DNA from: Litchfieldia salsa
GTDB lineage: Bacteria > Bacillota > Bacilli > Bacillales > Bacillaceae_L
Reading direction: 5' to 3'
Assembly (NCBI RefSeq): GCF_900104555.1
Contig: NZ_FNJU01000015.1
Span: 11,231 to 75,230, forward strand
DNA: 64,000 bases
Of this stretch, positions 44,834 to 55,270 are shown piece by piece. Within the stretch, counting starts at the first letter, position 1. The number at the start of each line of letters is the position of its first letter. A program made the translations under genes and the position numbers. Under the pieces are notes generated by a model. It worked only from the letters and a program-made list of their open reading frames with translations. It had not been told where the DNA came from and did no database searches.

Positions 44834-45325
44834 ATGGATGTTATAATTCGTGAAGCAGTACAAGACGATATTGCTTCCATTCAAAAGATTTATAATCAAG
44901 GAATTGAAGATCGGATTGCGACCTTGGAAACCGAATTGAAGGATTCTGCATTTATGCAAGACTGGTTTGACAAACATCAGGGAAGATATCAAGTAATCAT
45001 TATAGAGTACAACAATAGAATCCTCGGGTGGGCCTCCTTGAATGTCTATAATCCACGTGAAGCGTACAAAGGTGTGGCTGATTTATCAATATATATCGAT
45101 CGTGATTATAGGGGGAAAGGACTTGGTGGAAAACTAATTGATGTGATTGAAGGGATTGCTGTCAAAAACCTATTTCATAAAATTGTTTTATCAACCTTTA
45201 ATTTTAATAAAGTCGGCCAAGCACTCTATCGGAAAAAAGGGTATAGAGAAGTAGGGGTTTTTAAGAATCAAGGTATATTAGATGATAAATTCGTTGATGT
45301 GATGGTTATGGAAAAACTACTATAG
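44834..45325 (+). CDS. arsN1: GNAT acetyltransferase, ArsN1-like
   Basis: 163 residues of the phosphinothricin N-acetyltransferase type: an N-terminal IREAVQDDIASIQKIYNQGI, and the acetyl-CoA loop YRGKGLGGKLI. ArsN1 proteins acetylate arsinothricin, an arsenic-containing glutamate analogue antibiotic, and are found next to ars genes. The position directly after arsA and the phosphatase supports ArsN1 rather than a general PAT, but the substrate cannot be proved from sequence. Confidence 0.8.
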   Translation: MDVIIREAVQDDIASIQKIYNQGIEDRIATLETELKDSAFMQDWFDKHQGRYQVIIIEYNNRILGWASLNVYNPREAYKGVADLSIYIDRDYRGKGLGGKLIDVIEGIAVKNLFHKIVLSTFNFNKVGQALYRKKGYREVGVFKNQGILDDKFVDVMVMEKLL

Positions 45326-45348
45326 CTTCAAAAGAGTTAATTAAGCAA

Positions 45349-45399
45349 CAAAGAGGCTGTCCTTCGCAAGTGCCAGGCACTTAGGGGACAGCCTCTTTG
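45349..45399. terminator. convergent hairpin, 14-bp stem
   Basis: CAAAGAGGCTGTCC (45349-45362) pairs perfectly with 45386-45399. A nested AAGTGC/GCACTT hairpin lies in the loop. It separates arsN1 from the convergent chemoreceptor gene. Confidence 0.7.
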
Positions 45400-45420
45400 G
45401 TAAATCGGGTAAAGAATTTA

Positions 45421-47181
45421 TTATTTTGTAGAAAACTGCTCACTGATTTGTTGGAGTTGTTCACTCAATATATTTAAGCTCTCAGCAGAAGTTGCAATGG
45501 TACCGATAACTCCTCTTTGTTCTTCGACAGAAGCAAGCACTTCCTCAGAAGAGGCTGCTGTTTCCTCTGAAATGGCAGAGATATTTTGTACAGAATCTAT
45601 GATTTCTTTACTATATTCTGTCACTTGGTCTGTTTCGGTTGTTAGTAGCTCAATTGCTTTTATAATCCTAGTGATTGAATCTGAAATTTGATTAAACTGA
45701 TCTTCAGTTTCAAGTACAGCTTTGTTAAGATTTGAGGATATTTCTGTTGTATTATACATGGCTAGTACGGTATTTTCCGTCTCAACTTCAACTCTCTGTA
45801 TCGTTGATTGAATCTCTCTTGTTGAACGGTTTGTTTCCTCTGCTAATTTACGCACTTCGTCTGCAACTACTGCAAAACCTCTGCCATATTCCCCGGCTCT
45901 TGCTGCCTCAATGCTTGCATTAAGGGCTAATAGATTGGTTTGTTTCGCTATGTTATCAATGGTTGTTATAACAGTAGCGATATCCTTGATACTATTATAT
46001 AAGTTAGTAATACCAACACTAATTTGGTCATTCGCTTTAATAGATTCTTTATTTGACTCTTGTAAAAAAGTTACCTTCTCCTTGCCTAGGTGGATCGCGC
46101 TAGAAGAATGAGTAGTTAATGTAACCATTTCTTTATTTTGTTCGTTCATTTTATCAATTGCAACCACTAATTCTTCGGTTTTATGACTTGTTTGCTCTAT
46201 ATCAGATGCCTGTGAAACTGAACCTTTTGTAATTTCGCTCATCGCACGACCAACCTCTTCACTGGTTGCACTTGTTTGCTCAGATAATGCTGAAAGCTCT
46301 AATGCAGATTGAGAAACTTTTGAACTCATATCCTGCATATTTTCAATAATGTGTTTTAACTTATAAATCATTTGATTAAACGTTCTAGCTAATTGACCAA
46401 CTTCATCTTTTGATTCTGGCAAATTGCGATTTAATAATTTCCCTTCAGAAATTTCAAGAGCAGCTTCTGTAACTGCCTCTAATACCTTGAATTTCTTTTT
46501 TGTGCCAAAATAAAAGACAACTAAGCCAAGAAGTGTGATCGTGAGTGAAGTAATAATAATCATAAGCTGTAATTTATTTAAGGATTCGTAAAATTCCTCT
46601 TCATAAGCGCCAACCCCTACATTCCAGTCCCATGGTTCAAAATATGACATATATACAATCTTATTTCTTTCATTGGTTTCACCAGTATTTGCCCATCCAT
46701 ACTCATAGTATCTGTCTTCTGGTTGAGCCGCTTTTGCAGCTTTAACAAGTTCCTGAATGACAAATTCTCCGCTAGAATTTTGGGTATCGGTCTTATTTTC
46801 ACCAATGGGCATGAAAGGGTGAAGTTGTGCCCCATGATTCGAATCAAAAGCCATTGTGTACCCATCTTCTTTATATAAAAATGAGGATTTACTGAAATCT
46901 CGAGTAGTGATTCCTTCGGATGTCACAGGAGGACCTACTAGAATATTTCGTGCTTCTTCCTGAGCATCTTCAAGTGAGAGCAATCCATTCTCCACATTAG
47001 AATTTAATAACTCTAATGTGGATATCGAGTTATGAACGATATGTTGTAAATCAAGTTTTCCGCTCTCTACTAGTTCTGCTTTTGCAAAAGCATAGCTTAT
47101 GAAACCGAGTGTACTTGTAGAAAATAAAATTAAGACAGTGATGAAAATTAACATTTTAGTTGAGATTTTATTTAGTGACAA
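45421..47181 (-). CDS. methyl-accepting chemotaxis protein with Cache sensor
   Basis: 586 residues: first membrane helix (about 10-30), a single Cache-type extracytoplasmic domain (about 35-200, with [22 protein letters not shown]), second helix (about 205-225), HAMP, and a long signalling coiled coil. The hairpin tip reads [42 protein letters not shown]. It transmits ligand binding to CheA. The Cache domain is typical for small carboxylate or amino acid ligands. TTG start with GAGGAGG upstream. Confidence 0.93.
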   Translation of the reverse strand: MSLNKISTKMLIFITVLILFSTSTLGFISYAFAKAELVESGKLDLQHIVHNSISTLELLNSNVENGLLSLEDAQEEARNILVGPPVTSEGITTRDFSKSSFLYKEDGYTMAFDSNHGAQLHPFMPIGENKTDTQNSSGEFVIQELVKAAKAAQPEDRYYEYGWANTGETNERNKIVYMSYFEPWDWNVGVGAYEEEFYESLNKLQLMIIITSLTITLLGLVVFYFGTKKKFKVLEAVTEAALEISEGKLLNRNLPESKDEVGQLARTFNQMIYKLKHIIENMQDMSSKVSQSALELSALSEQTSATSEEVGRAMSEITKGSVSQASDIEQTSHKTEELVVAIDKMNEQNKEMVTLTTHSSSAIHLGKEKVTFLQESNKESIKANDQISVGITNLYNSIKDIATVITTIDNIAKQTNLLALNASIEAARAGEYGRGFAVVADEVRKLAEETNRSTREIQSTIQRVEVETENTVLAMYNTTEISSNLNKAVLETEDQFNQISDSITRIIKAIELLTTETDQVTEYSKEIIDSVQNISAISEETAASSEEVLASVEEQRGVIGTIATSAESLNILSEQLQQISEQFSTK

Positions 47182-47470
47182 AGCAAATCCTCCTCAGGGT
47201 TATGAATGCTATCAATTTATATATCGGTCTATTCAATAAAAAGTTAAGCGTTTTCTTTTTTATTTATTTGAATAAACTATAAATTGAAATTTTTTAGGAA
47301 TATATGCCAGAAAATAATAAAAAATAGAGTACATACTATTACTCATTCTAGGTTTAAGAAGTTTGTCTTACTATTTTTTGAAATTATTTTTTTCAAGAAA
47401 GGTATATTATTTTAATGCTAACAAAAACTATACTGTCCAAAAAAGAAAGTTGAGAGAGGAAGGGATTTAC

Positions 47471-48106
47471 TTGACAAAGGTACTATATATTACTGCTCAT
47501 CCACATGATGATACTCAATCTTATAGCATGGCAGTAGGAAAAGCGTTTAAAGACACATATGAGGAAGTTAACCCTAATGATGAAATCGTACACCTTGATT
47601 TATATCGTGAAGATATTCCTCAAATTGATGTTGATGTCTTTAGTGGATGGGGAAAACTTCAAACTGGGAAGGGCTTTGATGAACTATCTACCGAAGAAAA
47701 AGCGAAAGTTGGTCGTTTATCAGAGCTTTGTGAACAATTTATTAGCGCAGATAAGTATGTATTCGTTACTCCACTGTGGAACTTCTCATTTCCACCTGTA
47801 ATGAAAGCCTATGTGGATGCTGTATCAGTTGCAGGAAAAACATTCAAATACACTGAAAATGGTCCAGTTGGTTTATTGAATGATAAAAAAGCTCTACATA
47901 TCCAAGCGCGCGGGGGAATTTATTCCGAAGGACCTGCTGCTGAAATGGAAATGGGGCATCGTTATTTAAGTATTATGATGCAATTTTATGGTGTTCCTTC
48001 ATTTGAAGGTCTTTTTGTAGAAGGACATGCTGCAATGCCTGACAAAGCAAAAGAAATCAAAGAAAATGCAATTGCTCGAGCTAAGGATTTCGCGCATAAC
48101 TTTTAA
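47471..48106 (+). CDS. azoR: FMN-dependent NADH-azoreductase
   Basis: 211 residues of the flavodoxin-like AzoR/NQO fold ([57 protein letters not shown]). It reduces azo dyes and quinones with NADH in two-electron steps, protecting from quinone stress. TTG at 47471 has GAGGAAGGG upstream and matches the start of Bacillus AzoR1. An open frame extends upstream to 47363 without a ribosome binding site. Followed by a strong terminator. Confidence 0.92.
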   Translation: MTKVLYITAHPHDDTQSYSMAVGKAFKDTYEEVNPNDEIVHLDLYREDIPQIDVDVFSGWGKLQTGKGFDELSTEEKAKVGRLSELCEQFISADKYVFVTPLWNFSFPPVMKAYVDAVSVAGKTFKYTENGPVGLLNDKKALHIQARGGIYSEGPAAEMEMGHRYLSIMMQFYGVPSFEGLFVEGHAAMPDKAKEIKENAIARAKDFAHNF

Positions 48107-48112
48107 AATAGA

Positions 48113-48146
48113 CAAAAGACGTTGAGCTGATTCTCAACGTCTTTTT
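48113..48146 (+). terminator. azoR terminator
   Basis: AAAGACGTTGAG pairs with CTCAACGTCTTT, followed by T residues. Confidence 0.85.
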
Positions 48147-48161
48147 ATGTACCCTTGATGA

Positions 48162-49667
48162 TTATTTAATAATGTTTTCAATAATTTCGTTAGCAGCTCG
48201 GATACCGCTTTCAACTGCTCCGTTCATGTAACTCGCGTATTTTATTGAGGTATGTTCACCAGCGAAGTGGCAATGGCCTTCCTTTTCCTGTGGTACACTC
48301 ATGAATTTTGTGAATTGACCCACTTTACGATAAGAATAAGATCCTCTAGTCCACTCATTATCCTTCCATTTATCAATTGTAAACCTCCCATTAAATGAGT
48401 CACTACTACCTGGAAAAGTACTTTCTAATTTATGAATCAAGGTTTGGTAATGGTTAATCACCCCATCCTTATTTAAAAACTGGTCTACTGAATTCCCACC
48501 TAATAGCTGAAATAAAATACCGCTTGTTCCTACCTGTTCTCTTGAACTCTCATAGGTACATTGAAAGCTATTCTGATTGGAAAATATTGTCCCATTACAA
48601 TTGTATAATTTCCAGAATCTGTTTTTAAATTGATAATGTAACTTTGCGTTATTTCCCATTCCAAGTTCTTGAATAGCCTTATCCTTTAATGGTCTAAATC
48701 CAGCCTTGCTATAATCAACATGGCGAAGAATGGAAAAAGGAATGGCAATGATGACTATGTCAGTGTTTATCTCTTTTACAGACGAACCTATATTAAAAGT
48801 CAATGTGTAGCTATGATTGTCATTCTGTTTAATTTCGGTAAGTTGATGATTAAGGTGTAATTGATTGCTTAAGGTATGAGACAGTTTAGTAACAATAAGG
48901 TCATTTCCTCCATGAACTCGATATCTCTGGTCTGCTAATCCGTGAAGATTAAATTCGTTCCCGTTAAGAGAGCCTAAAAGAGTTGCTAAGTTTAAAGCAC
49001 TTTGTTCAGAGCATTCAGCTCCATTTTCAATTGTATAAGCAACATTGAGAAGTTGTCCTAGCTTAGATTCTAATCCTCCTGGGATGTTAGTAGAAATCCA
49101 ATCAGAAATTGACATATTATCAATAATCCTATTTTGTTTTGAGAAATCAAAAGGAGAATTTGCAAAGTCTCTTCTAATGCTTTGACTAATTTTGAAGAAA
49201 TCTTGGCTTGCTTCTTCTTGGCTATACAAGGAGTGGTTAATAAGAAATAATGGAGTACTAGCTTCTTGATCTTCAATTAAATCAACTAATGACAGATTCA
49301 GTTCTTCTATAAGCTTAATGATGGAAGTGTGACTTGAACTTATAAATTCACCACCACGTTCTATATGTTGATTCTCATCAAATTGATTACGCTCTGTCAA
49401 ACATCTTCCACCCGTACGCTCACTTGCTTCATATATTTCTGCATGTATTCCCCTTTTGTATAGATGGTAAGCACTTGTTAATCCTGCTAATCCTCCTCCA
49501 ATGATACTAATCCGTGGAATGTTTTTGTTATTAACAAGAGAGGGAGTCTGTTCAGTTACTTTTATTTGATGAGGGGATGATTTGACGTTATAAACTAACT
49601 TATTTTCTAAAATATCCTTTTTGCCAAGGAAGTGATTAAGCTCTTCCAACATATGAGAATGTACCAA
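48162..49667 (-). CDS. flavin-containing amine oxidase family protein
   Basis: 501 residues. After an N-terminal extension of about 50 residues comes the FAD-binding motif SIIGGGLAGLTSAYHLYKRGIHAEIYEASERTGGRC, and a GGR(C) turn. Near the C-terminus CHFAGEHTSIKYASYMNGAVESG is the second FAD contact typical of the monoamine oxidase/tryptophan oxidase group. The substrate is unknown. TTG start with GCAGG upstream; an ATG lies 15 bases further in. Confidence 0.88.
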   Translation of the reverse strand: MVHSHMLEELNHFLGKKDILENKLVYNVKSSPHQIKVTEQTPSLVNNKNIPRISIIGGGLAGLTSAYHLYKRGIHAEIYEASERTGGRCLTERNQFDENQHIERGGEFISSSHTSIIKLIEELNLSLVDLIEDQEASTPLFLINHSLYSQEEASQDFFKISQSIRRDFANSPFDFSKQNRIIDNMSISDWISTNIPGGLESKLGQLLNVAYTIENGAECSEQSALNLATLLGSLNGNEFNLHGLADQRYRVHGGNDLIVTKLSHTLSNQLHLNHQLTEIKQNDNHSYTLTFNIGSSVKEINTDIVIIAIPFSILRHVDYSKAGFRPLKDKAIQELGMGNNAKLHYQFKNRFWKLYNCNGTIFSNQNSFQCTYESSREQVGTSGILFQLLGGNSVDQFLNKDGVINHYQTLIHKLESTFPGSSDSFNGRFTIDKWKDNEWTRGSYSYRKVGQFTKFMSVPQEKEGHCHFAGEHTSIKYASYMNGAVESGIRAANEIIENIIK

Positions 49668-49870
49668 TAGTCAATACCTGCCTTTATCTCTAACAATGTA
49701 AACATCCTCCATTATTATGATGTAATTCACCCTGATTTAAACAAGCTTATTTTCTCTACTAAAAAGAAGTGTGATGTGTCTCACAACACCTTCCCTTTAG
49801 AATGTTAAGATAAGGAATGTAAACAGGTTATCTTAAACATAAGTCTTAATAAAAGGGCAGGAGATAGATC

Positions 49871-50212
49871 ATGAAAAAAGTATTAATTGATGAGTTTATA
49901 GAATTTAATGAAGAAAGATTTACAAAACGAGTGATTTTTAAAGAAGATGAAAGTACGGTCTTTGTGTTGAATTTCAAGCAGGGTCAAACTTTACCTACTC
50001 ATAAACATCTTGGAACAAATGTATATCTATTGGTACTTGATGGAGAGGGTTCATTAATAATCAATGGAGAAAAACATACGATTAAGAAAAATGAATCAAT
50101 ACTATGTAATGGAGAAGATGAATTTGCTTTTGAAAATGATGGACCTTCTAATGTGAGTCTATATGTTATGCTAAATAAAATACCTGATAAGAGATACTCA
50201 GAAGACATATAA
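49871..50212 (+). CDS. small cupin protein
   Basis: 113 residues forming one cupin barrel (LPTHKHLGTNVYLLVLDGEGSLIINGE; then ILCNGEDEFAFENDG). The first motif keeps two histidines; the second lacks the usual His. GGCAGGAG precedes the ATG. Function unknown; it is not obviously linked to the neighbours. Confidence 0.8.
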   Translation: MKKVLIDEFIEFNEERFTKRVIFKEDESTVFVLNFKQGQTLPTHKHLGTNVYLLVLDGEGSLIINGEKHTIKKNESILCNGEDEFAFENDGPSNVSLYVMLNKIPDKRYSEDI

Positions 50213-50219
50213 AAAATGT

Positions 50220-50269
50220 ACCTATGGAATATTCCAGTTCTTCAAAATGGAAAATCCATAGGTTTTTTT
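50220..50269 (+). terminator. terminator after small cupin gene
   Basis: ACCTATGGA (50220-50228) pairs with TCCATAGGT (50255-50263), followed by seven T residues; an inner ATTCCA/TGGAA pair extends the stem. Confidence 0.8.
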
Positions 50270-50358
50270 ATTTCTGCTACCTTCTAGTTAAAAAGTAACG
50301 TATCTTTGCCGATATATCTTATATAAACCTTTTGAAGTTTAATAATAGGAAGTTTGGT

Positions 50359-52560
50359 GTGCTTTTGAGACCTAATACAAATACAAATTCTCTATTTAAT
50401 ATATATAAATCTCTTTTTGATAATAATACTGATCCATGTTATGCGATGGATTTAGAAGGTACCTTCTTATTGTTTAATCAATCCGCAGTGGACATGAGCG
50501 GGTATACGAGTGAAGAAGCAACTAAGATGTCCTTTGTGTCGATTATAGATGATGAATATGTAGATACAAGTATGAACTATTTCAATAAAGTATTAGCGGG
50601 TAATCGGGTTAAATTTGAAATGGCCATGAGGCATAAAAATGGTAAAAAGATTGAGTTGTCTGTAACATCTGTGCCTTTATTTGATCATGAAGGACAAATA
50701 TGTGGAATTGTTGGGATGGCAAAAGAGATCACCGAACAGAAAAAACTAGAAACACTTTTAGCGGGTCAAAACCAAGTTCTTGAAATGATCGCAAAAGGTT
50801 CTAAGTTCACTGATGTATTAGCTAGTATTATTTTTCTAATCGAGAGTGTGTCTGAAGAATCATTATGTTCAATACTTCTTGTCGATAAAACTGGTGAAAG
50901 GCTAGTTCACGGATCATCACCAAATTTACCCGATAAATATAGTACCTATATAAACGGTATTTATATAGGTCCAAATGCTGGGTCATGTGGAGTAGCTGCA
51001 CATTCCAAGAGGACGGTTATCGTTTCTGACATTGCTACTGATCCACTTTGGAGTGACTATAAGGAGATCGCTCTTCAATATGGACTAAGAGCTTCATGGT
51101 CTTCTCCAGTTTTTGATAATCAACAGGAAGTACTAGGTGTTTTTGCCATGTATTATAAGTATCCAAGTGTTCCTACTGAAAGAGATAAAGAACTAATCAA
51201 TGAAGCCACACATCTAACTAGTTTAGCTATTCAACACTACAAAGCAGAAGAAACAATTAACTATATGGCATTCCATGATGACCTAACAAACTTACCAAAT
51301 AGAAGACTATTTAGTGAGAAAGTAAAAGAGGCCATTAGTCGTCATAAAGACGGTAACGGACGTATGTTAGCCTTAATGTATCTAGATTTAGATCGGTTTA
51401 AGTTAATTAATGATTCACTTGGACATAATGTCGGTGATGCGTTATTAAAAGAAGTGGCTTATAGAGTAAGAAAATGTTTACGTGATACTGATATTGTATC
51501 AAGGCAAGCTGGGGATGAATTTACAATTTTATTACAAGATATATTAAAAATAGAAGTAAGTTCTATCGCTCAACATATTATTGAATCATTAGCCAAACCC
51601 TTTATGGTAAAAGGTCATGAGATTTTTATTACCCCGAGCATTGGAATTAGCTTTTATCCTGTGGATGGGGGAGATGTGGATGATCTTATTACGAAAGCTG
51701 ATATTGCCATGTATCAAGCAAAAAAAGAGGGTAGAAATACTTATCAGTTTTATGATGTGAAACTCGATAAGAAAACTTTTGAAAGGCTAGAAATAGAAAA
51801 TGAGCTTAGAAAGGCTATAGATAGAGACGAATTTTCACTTCACTATCAACCTATCTTAAATCTTTGTAAGAATCAGGTAACTGGTGTAGAAGCATTGATA
51901 CGCTGGAATAACGAAAAATTGGGAACAGTTTCTCCTGCGCAGTTTATTCCAATTGCTGAAGAAACTGGGATGATTATTACAATTGGAGAGTGGATTTTCT
52001 CTACCGCGTGTAAACAATTAAAAAAGTGGGAAAACGAAGGATTTGCACTATCAATATCAGTTAATATTTCTATTCGCCAATTCTATCAGCCTAATCTCAT
52101 TCCAATGATTGAGAGTATTCTAAAAGAGACCAATGTTAGCCCAGAGTACTTAACAATAGAAATCACTGAAAGTATGACAATGGACGTTGAGACTGCAACG
52201 AACATCTTACAAGATCTGAAGGAACTTGGTGTAAATATTTCGATTGATGACTTTGGGACAGGATATAGTTCTTTAAGTTATTTAAAATCTTTCCCTATCG
52301 ATTATTTAAAAATTGATCAATCCTTTATTCGTGATATAACAAAAAGTAAGGGTGATGAAAGCATCGCAACAACGATTCTCCTTATGGCACATAATTTAGG
52401 GTTAAAAGTCATTGCAGAAGGTGTAGAAACAAAAGGTCAGCTTGAAATGTTGAAGAAACATCGATGTGATGAGGCACAAGGATATCTATTTAGCAAACCA
52501 TTGCCAGTGGAGGAGTTAGAACAATTTGATAAATTTAAAGAAACTAAAACCACCACATAA
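50359..52560 (+). CDS. PAS-GAF-GGDEF-EAL cyclic-di-GMP protein
   Basis: About 733 residues: PAS domain (about 15-130, DPCYAMDLEGTFLLFNQSAVDMSG), GAF domain (about 140-300), GGDEF domain with RQAGDEF and YLDLDRFKLIND, and EAL domain with GVEALIRW and DDFGTGYSSLSYL. The diguanylate cyclase signature is AGDEF, which is usually active; the EAL domain has its catalytic EAL and DDFGTG motifs. So it could make and break c-di-GMP. GTG at 50359, with TAGGAAG 6 bp upstream, is preferred over TTG 50332. No membrane segment: a soluble sensor. Confidence 0.9.
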   Translation: MLLRPNTNTNSLFNIYKSLFDNNTDPCYAMDLEGTFLLFNQSAVDMSGYTSEEATKMSFVSIIDDEYVDTSMNYFNKVLAGNRVKFEMAMRHKNGKKIELSVTSVPLFDHEGQICGIVGMAKEITEQKKLETLLAGQNQVLEMIAKGSKFTDVLASIIFLIESVSEESLCSILLVDKTGERLVHGSSPNLPDKYSTYINGIYIGPNAGSCGVAAHSKRTVIVSDIATDPLWSDYKEIALQYGLRASWSSPVFDNQQEVLGVFAMYYKYPSVPTERDKELINEATHLTSLAIQHYKAEETINYMAFHDDLTNLPNRRLFSEKVKEAISRHKDGNGRMLALMYLDLDRFKLINDSLGHNVGDALLKEVAYRVRKCLRDTDIVSRQAGDEFTILLQDILKIEVSSIAQHIIESLAKPFMVKGHEIFITPSIGISFYPVDGGDVDDLITKADIAMYQAKKEGRNTYQFYDVKLDKKTFERLEIENELRKAIDRDEFSLHYQPILNLCKNQVTGVEALIRWNNEKLGTVSPAQFIPIAEETGMIITIGEWIFSTACKQLKKWENEGFALSISVNISIRQFYQPNLIPMIESILKETNVSPEYLTIEITESMTMDVETATNILQDLKELGVNISIDDFGTGYSSLSYLKSFPIDYLKIDQSFIRDITKSKGDESIATTILLMAHNLGLKVIAEGVETKGQLEMLKKHRCDEAQGYLFSKPLPVEELEQFDKFKETKTTT

Positions 52561-52586
52561 TAAATTAACTTGTGGTGGTTTTTACG
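52548..52586 (+). terminator. terminator after GGDEF-EAL gene
   Basis: AACCACCACA (52548-52557) pairs with TGTGGTGGTT (52571-52580), followed by T residues. The stem overlaps the stop codon region. Confidence 0.85.
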
Positions 52587-52862
52587 TTTATGTAAAGAAA
52601 GATTGCGTATATAAGGGTTTATGTGTTAATTAACTATGACAATTGCTTTATTTAGTACCGACTAAAGGATAATTGTGGTAAAATTTTCTTATTGATGTAC
52701 CGTCAAGAATGATAAGTGGATTGTTGAATACGGTAAGGAATTAAAGTGTATGATAGAAAAACTAACTTTTAATCCTATAAAAAGAATCTTTATAGGTTTT
52801 TTTATTTTTAGGAAAAACTACTATAATAAAATTTAAAACTAGGAAATGAGGAGGGCTGAGAT
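52587..52862. other. pncB leader region
   Basis: No ORF is seen. A second terminator-like hairpin, CCTATAAA (52774-52781) with TTTATAGG (52789-52796), is followed by a long T tract. It stands only about 55 bp before pncB. It could end a small RNA or act as an attenuator. No known NAD riboswitch pattern is recognisable. Confidence 0.45.
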
Positions 52863-54299
52863 ATGGAGCTTCAAAATCTCACTTTACATACTGACAAGTA
52901 TCAAATAAATATGATATATGCACATTGGAAGATGAATCGTCACAATAATATACGTGTTTTTGATGCTTATTTTCGAAAGAATCCTTTTCATAATGGATAT
53001 TCTGTGTTTGCTGGTCTTGAGAGAATCATCCATTATATTAATTCACTACGGTTTTCAGAGGATGATATTGAGTATCTAAAGACTCAACCAGAAAATTATG
53101 ATGAAGGGTTTCTTGATGAATTAAGAAATTTAAAATTTACAGGTACACTTTATTCAGTTATGGAAGGTGCAATCATTTTTCCAAATGAACCAATCATTAG
53201 GGTGGAGGCAAGAATTTTTGAAGCTCAATTAATTGAAACGGCTTTACTAAACTTCATGAATTACCAGACGCTAATTGCCACAAAAGCATCAAGAATAAAG
53301 CAAGTTGCCCCTGATGATCTTTTCTTTGAATTTGGAACAAGAAGAGCACAGGAAGCTGATGCTGCAATATGGGGTTCAAGAGCTGCTTATATTGCTGGAT
53401 TTGACGGAACTAGTAACATGGAATCAGGAAAACGTTTTGGGATACCATCAATAGGAACACATGCTCATTCCTGGGTGATGGATTTTGAAAGTGAGATTGA
53501 AGCGTTTAGAGCATATGCCGATGTGTTTCCCGATAAGACCGTACTTCTAGTGGATACATACGATACACTAAAGTCAGGGATTCCTAATGCCATTAAAGTA
53601 GGGCAGGAATTAGAAGCAAAAGGTTATAAGTTAAAGGGAATCCGCTTAGATAGCGGTGATCTCTCCTATTTTTCAAAGAAAGCTAGGAAGATGTTAGATC
53701 AAGCTGGTCTAGATTATGTGTCAATCATTGCAAGTAATGACCTAGATGAAAATGTTATTTTAGATTTGAAATTCCAGGGGGCTAAAATTGACTCTTGGGG
53801 AGTTGGAACTCAATTAATTACTGCAGCTGATAATCCTTCACTTGGAGGGGTTTATAAGCTAGTCGCTAGGAAAGAAAAAGAACGCTATGAACCAGTAATT
53901 AAGATTTCAGGAAACCCTGAAAAGGTTACAACACCCGGACTTAAAACAGTCTATCGAATCATTAATAAACAAACTAATAAGGCGATAGGGGACTATATAG
54001 CTTTCGTAGATGAGGATGTAAAAAATGCGAAGCAACTAAATATGTTTAATCCGATTCATACTTATATACAAAAGACGGTTAAGGAGTTTGACGCTGTAGA
54101 AATATTAAAGCCCATTTTCCAAGATGGGAAGCAAGTATACGATTTACCAACTTTAAAGGAAATACGTACATATCATAATGAGCAGCTTAGTTTATTTTGG
54201 GAAGAATATTTAAGAAAACTAAACCCAGAGCATTATTCTGTGGTATTAAGTGAAAGTGTATGGAAAGTTAAGACAGATTTAATGGCTTCTAAAAGTTAA
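52863..54299 (+). CDS. pncB: nicotinate phosphoribosyltransferase
   Basis: 478 residues of the bacterial NAPRTase type (LHTDKYQINMIYAHWK; FGTRRAQEADAAIWGSRAAYIAG; SIGTHAHSWVMDF; GIRLDSGDLSYFSKKAR). It makes nicotinate mononucleotide from nicotinate and PRPP in NAD salvage. In B. subtilis this activity belongs to pncB (yueK). GAGGAGGG precedes the ATG; the next gene follows 23 bp later. Confidence 0.95.
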   Translation: MELQNLTLHTDKYQINMIYAHWKMNRHNNIRVFDAYFRKNPFHNGYSVFAGLERIIHYINSLRFSEDDIEYLKTQPENYDEGFLDELRNLKFTGTLYSVMEGAIIFPNEPIIRVEARIFEAQLIETALLNFMNYQTLIATKASRIKQVAPDDLFFEFGTRRAQEADAAIWGSRAAYIAGFDGTSNMESGKRFGIPSIGTHAHSWVMDFESEIEAFRAYADVFPDKTVLLVDTYDTLKSGIPNAIKVGQELEAKGYKLKGIRLDSGDLSYFSKKARKMLDQAGLDYVSIIASNDLDENVILDLKFQGAKIDSWGVGTQLITAADNPSLGGVYKLVARKEKERYEPVIKISGNPEKVTTPGLKTVYRIINKQTNKAIGDYIAFVDEDVKNAKQLNMFNPIHTYIQKTVKEFDAVEILKPIFQDGKQVYDLPTLKEIRTYHNEQLSLFWEEYLRKLNPEHYSVVLSESVWKVKTDLMASKS

Positions 54300-54322
54300 C
54301 ATTTGAGAGGAAGGGAGACGTA

Positions 54323-55141
54323 ATGGGAAAAACTATAAAGTTTGATCTACATACTCATAACGAACTATGTGGTCATGCAACTGGTACAATTGAAGACTAT
54401 GTTCTACAAGCGATTGAATATGGGTTAGATTATATTGGAATATCAGATCATTCACCCTATTTTTTTAGTGAGGAAGACCAGCCATATCCTGGCATCACCA
54501 TGGCTAAAAGTGAATTCGTTCCCTATATTAATGAAGTCCTTCGATTAAAGAATAAATATAAAGATAAGATTCATGTTCTATTAGGGATTGAAAGTGATTT
54601 CTACCCTCACTATATTGATATCTATAGAGAACAATTAATCCGCTATCCTTTTGATTACATTATAGGGTCTGTCCATTATGTAATGGAAGTTAGCATCTTT
54701 AAAAAAGGGCGCTGGGAGGGTCTCTCTTCAAGTGAACAGGTCCAAGTGAAGGAAACATACTATGATTTAATTCAACAATCAGCCCAAAGTGGTGTCTTCC
54801 AAATACTAGGTCATATCGACGCGATGAAGGGGTTTTATCCTGAATTCTCTCAGATCCAGACAGATGTTGTAGATAAAACCTTGAAAATTATAGCAGATGC
54901 AGACATTGCGATTGAAATCAATACATCTGGTAAAACGAAGGATTGTGGTGGTTGGTATCCTTCAGATGATATTCTAGAACGAGCACTATTCCACGATGTT
55001 AAAGTAACATTTGGATCTGATGCCCACACAACTGAACGTATTGCTGATGAATTTGATTTAGTAAAAAAGAGATTAAAAGAAATTGGCTTTAGAGAATGGG
55101 CCTATTTTGTTGAGAAAAAAAGAAAGATGACAGCCCTTTAA
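54323..55141 (+). CDS. histidinol-phosphatase-like PHP-family phosphoesterase
   Basis: 272 residues with PHP-domain metal motifs DLHTHNELCGHA, ISDHSPY, GIESDFYP, GSVHYV, LGHIDAMKG, EINTSGK and FGSDAHT. The size and motif set match HisK/HisJ-type histidinol phosphatase. It is probably cotranscribed with pncB, and no histidine genes are nearby, so the physiological substrate may differ. GAGGAAGGGA upstream. Confidence 0.88.
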   Translation: MGKTIKFDLHTHNELCGHATGTIEDYVLQAIEYGLDYIGISDHSPYFFSEEDQPYPGITMAKSEFVPYINEVLRLKNKYKDKIHVLLGIESDFYPHYIDIYREQLIRYPFDYIIGSVHYVMEVSIFKKGRWEGLSSSEQVQVKETYYDLIQQSAQSGVFQILGHIDAMKGFYPEFSQIQTDVVDKTLKIIADADIAIEINTSGKTKDCGGWYPSDDILERALFHDVKVTFGSDAHTTERIADEFDLVKKRLKEIGFREWAYFVEKKRKMTAL

Positions 55142-55146
55142 GTAGA

Positions 55147-55195
55147 AGAGAAGTAACGACTACACTATTTTCGATGTGGTTGTTATTTCTTTTTT
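55147..55195 (+). terminator. terminator after PHP gene
   Basis: An AGTAACGACTACA arm pairs imperfectly with TGTGGTTGTTATT, followed by a T-rich tract. Confidence 0.55.
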
Positions 55196-55270
55196 GTGTT
55201 TGGCAATCTTATTGTTTTCGCTAACTTGGGGATATTAATCATAATGATTAATCGTGTTAGGAGAGATACA

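Noticed and set aside
52774-52808. NAD-sensing riboswitch before pncB
   Set aside because: Only a simple terminator hairpin is visible; no conserved aptamer features could be recognised.
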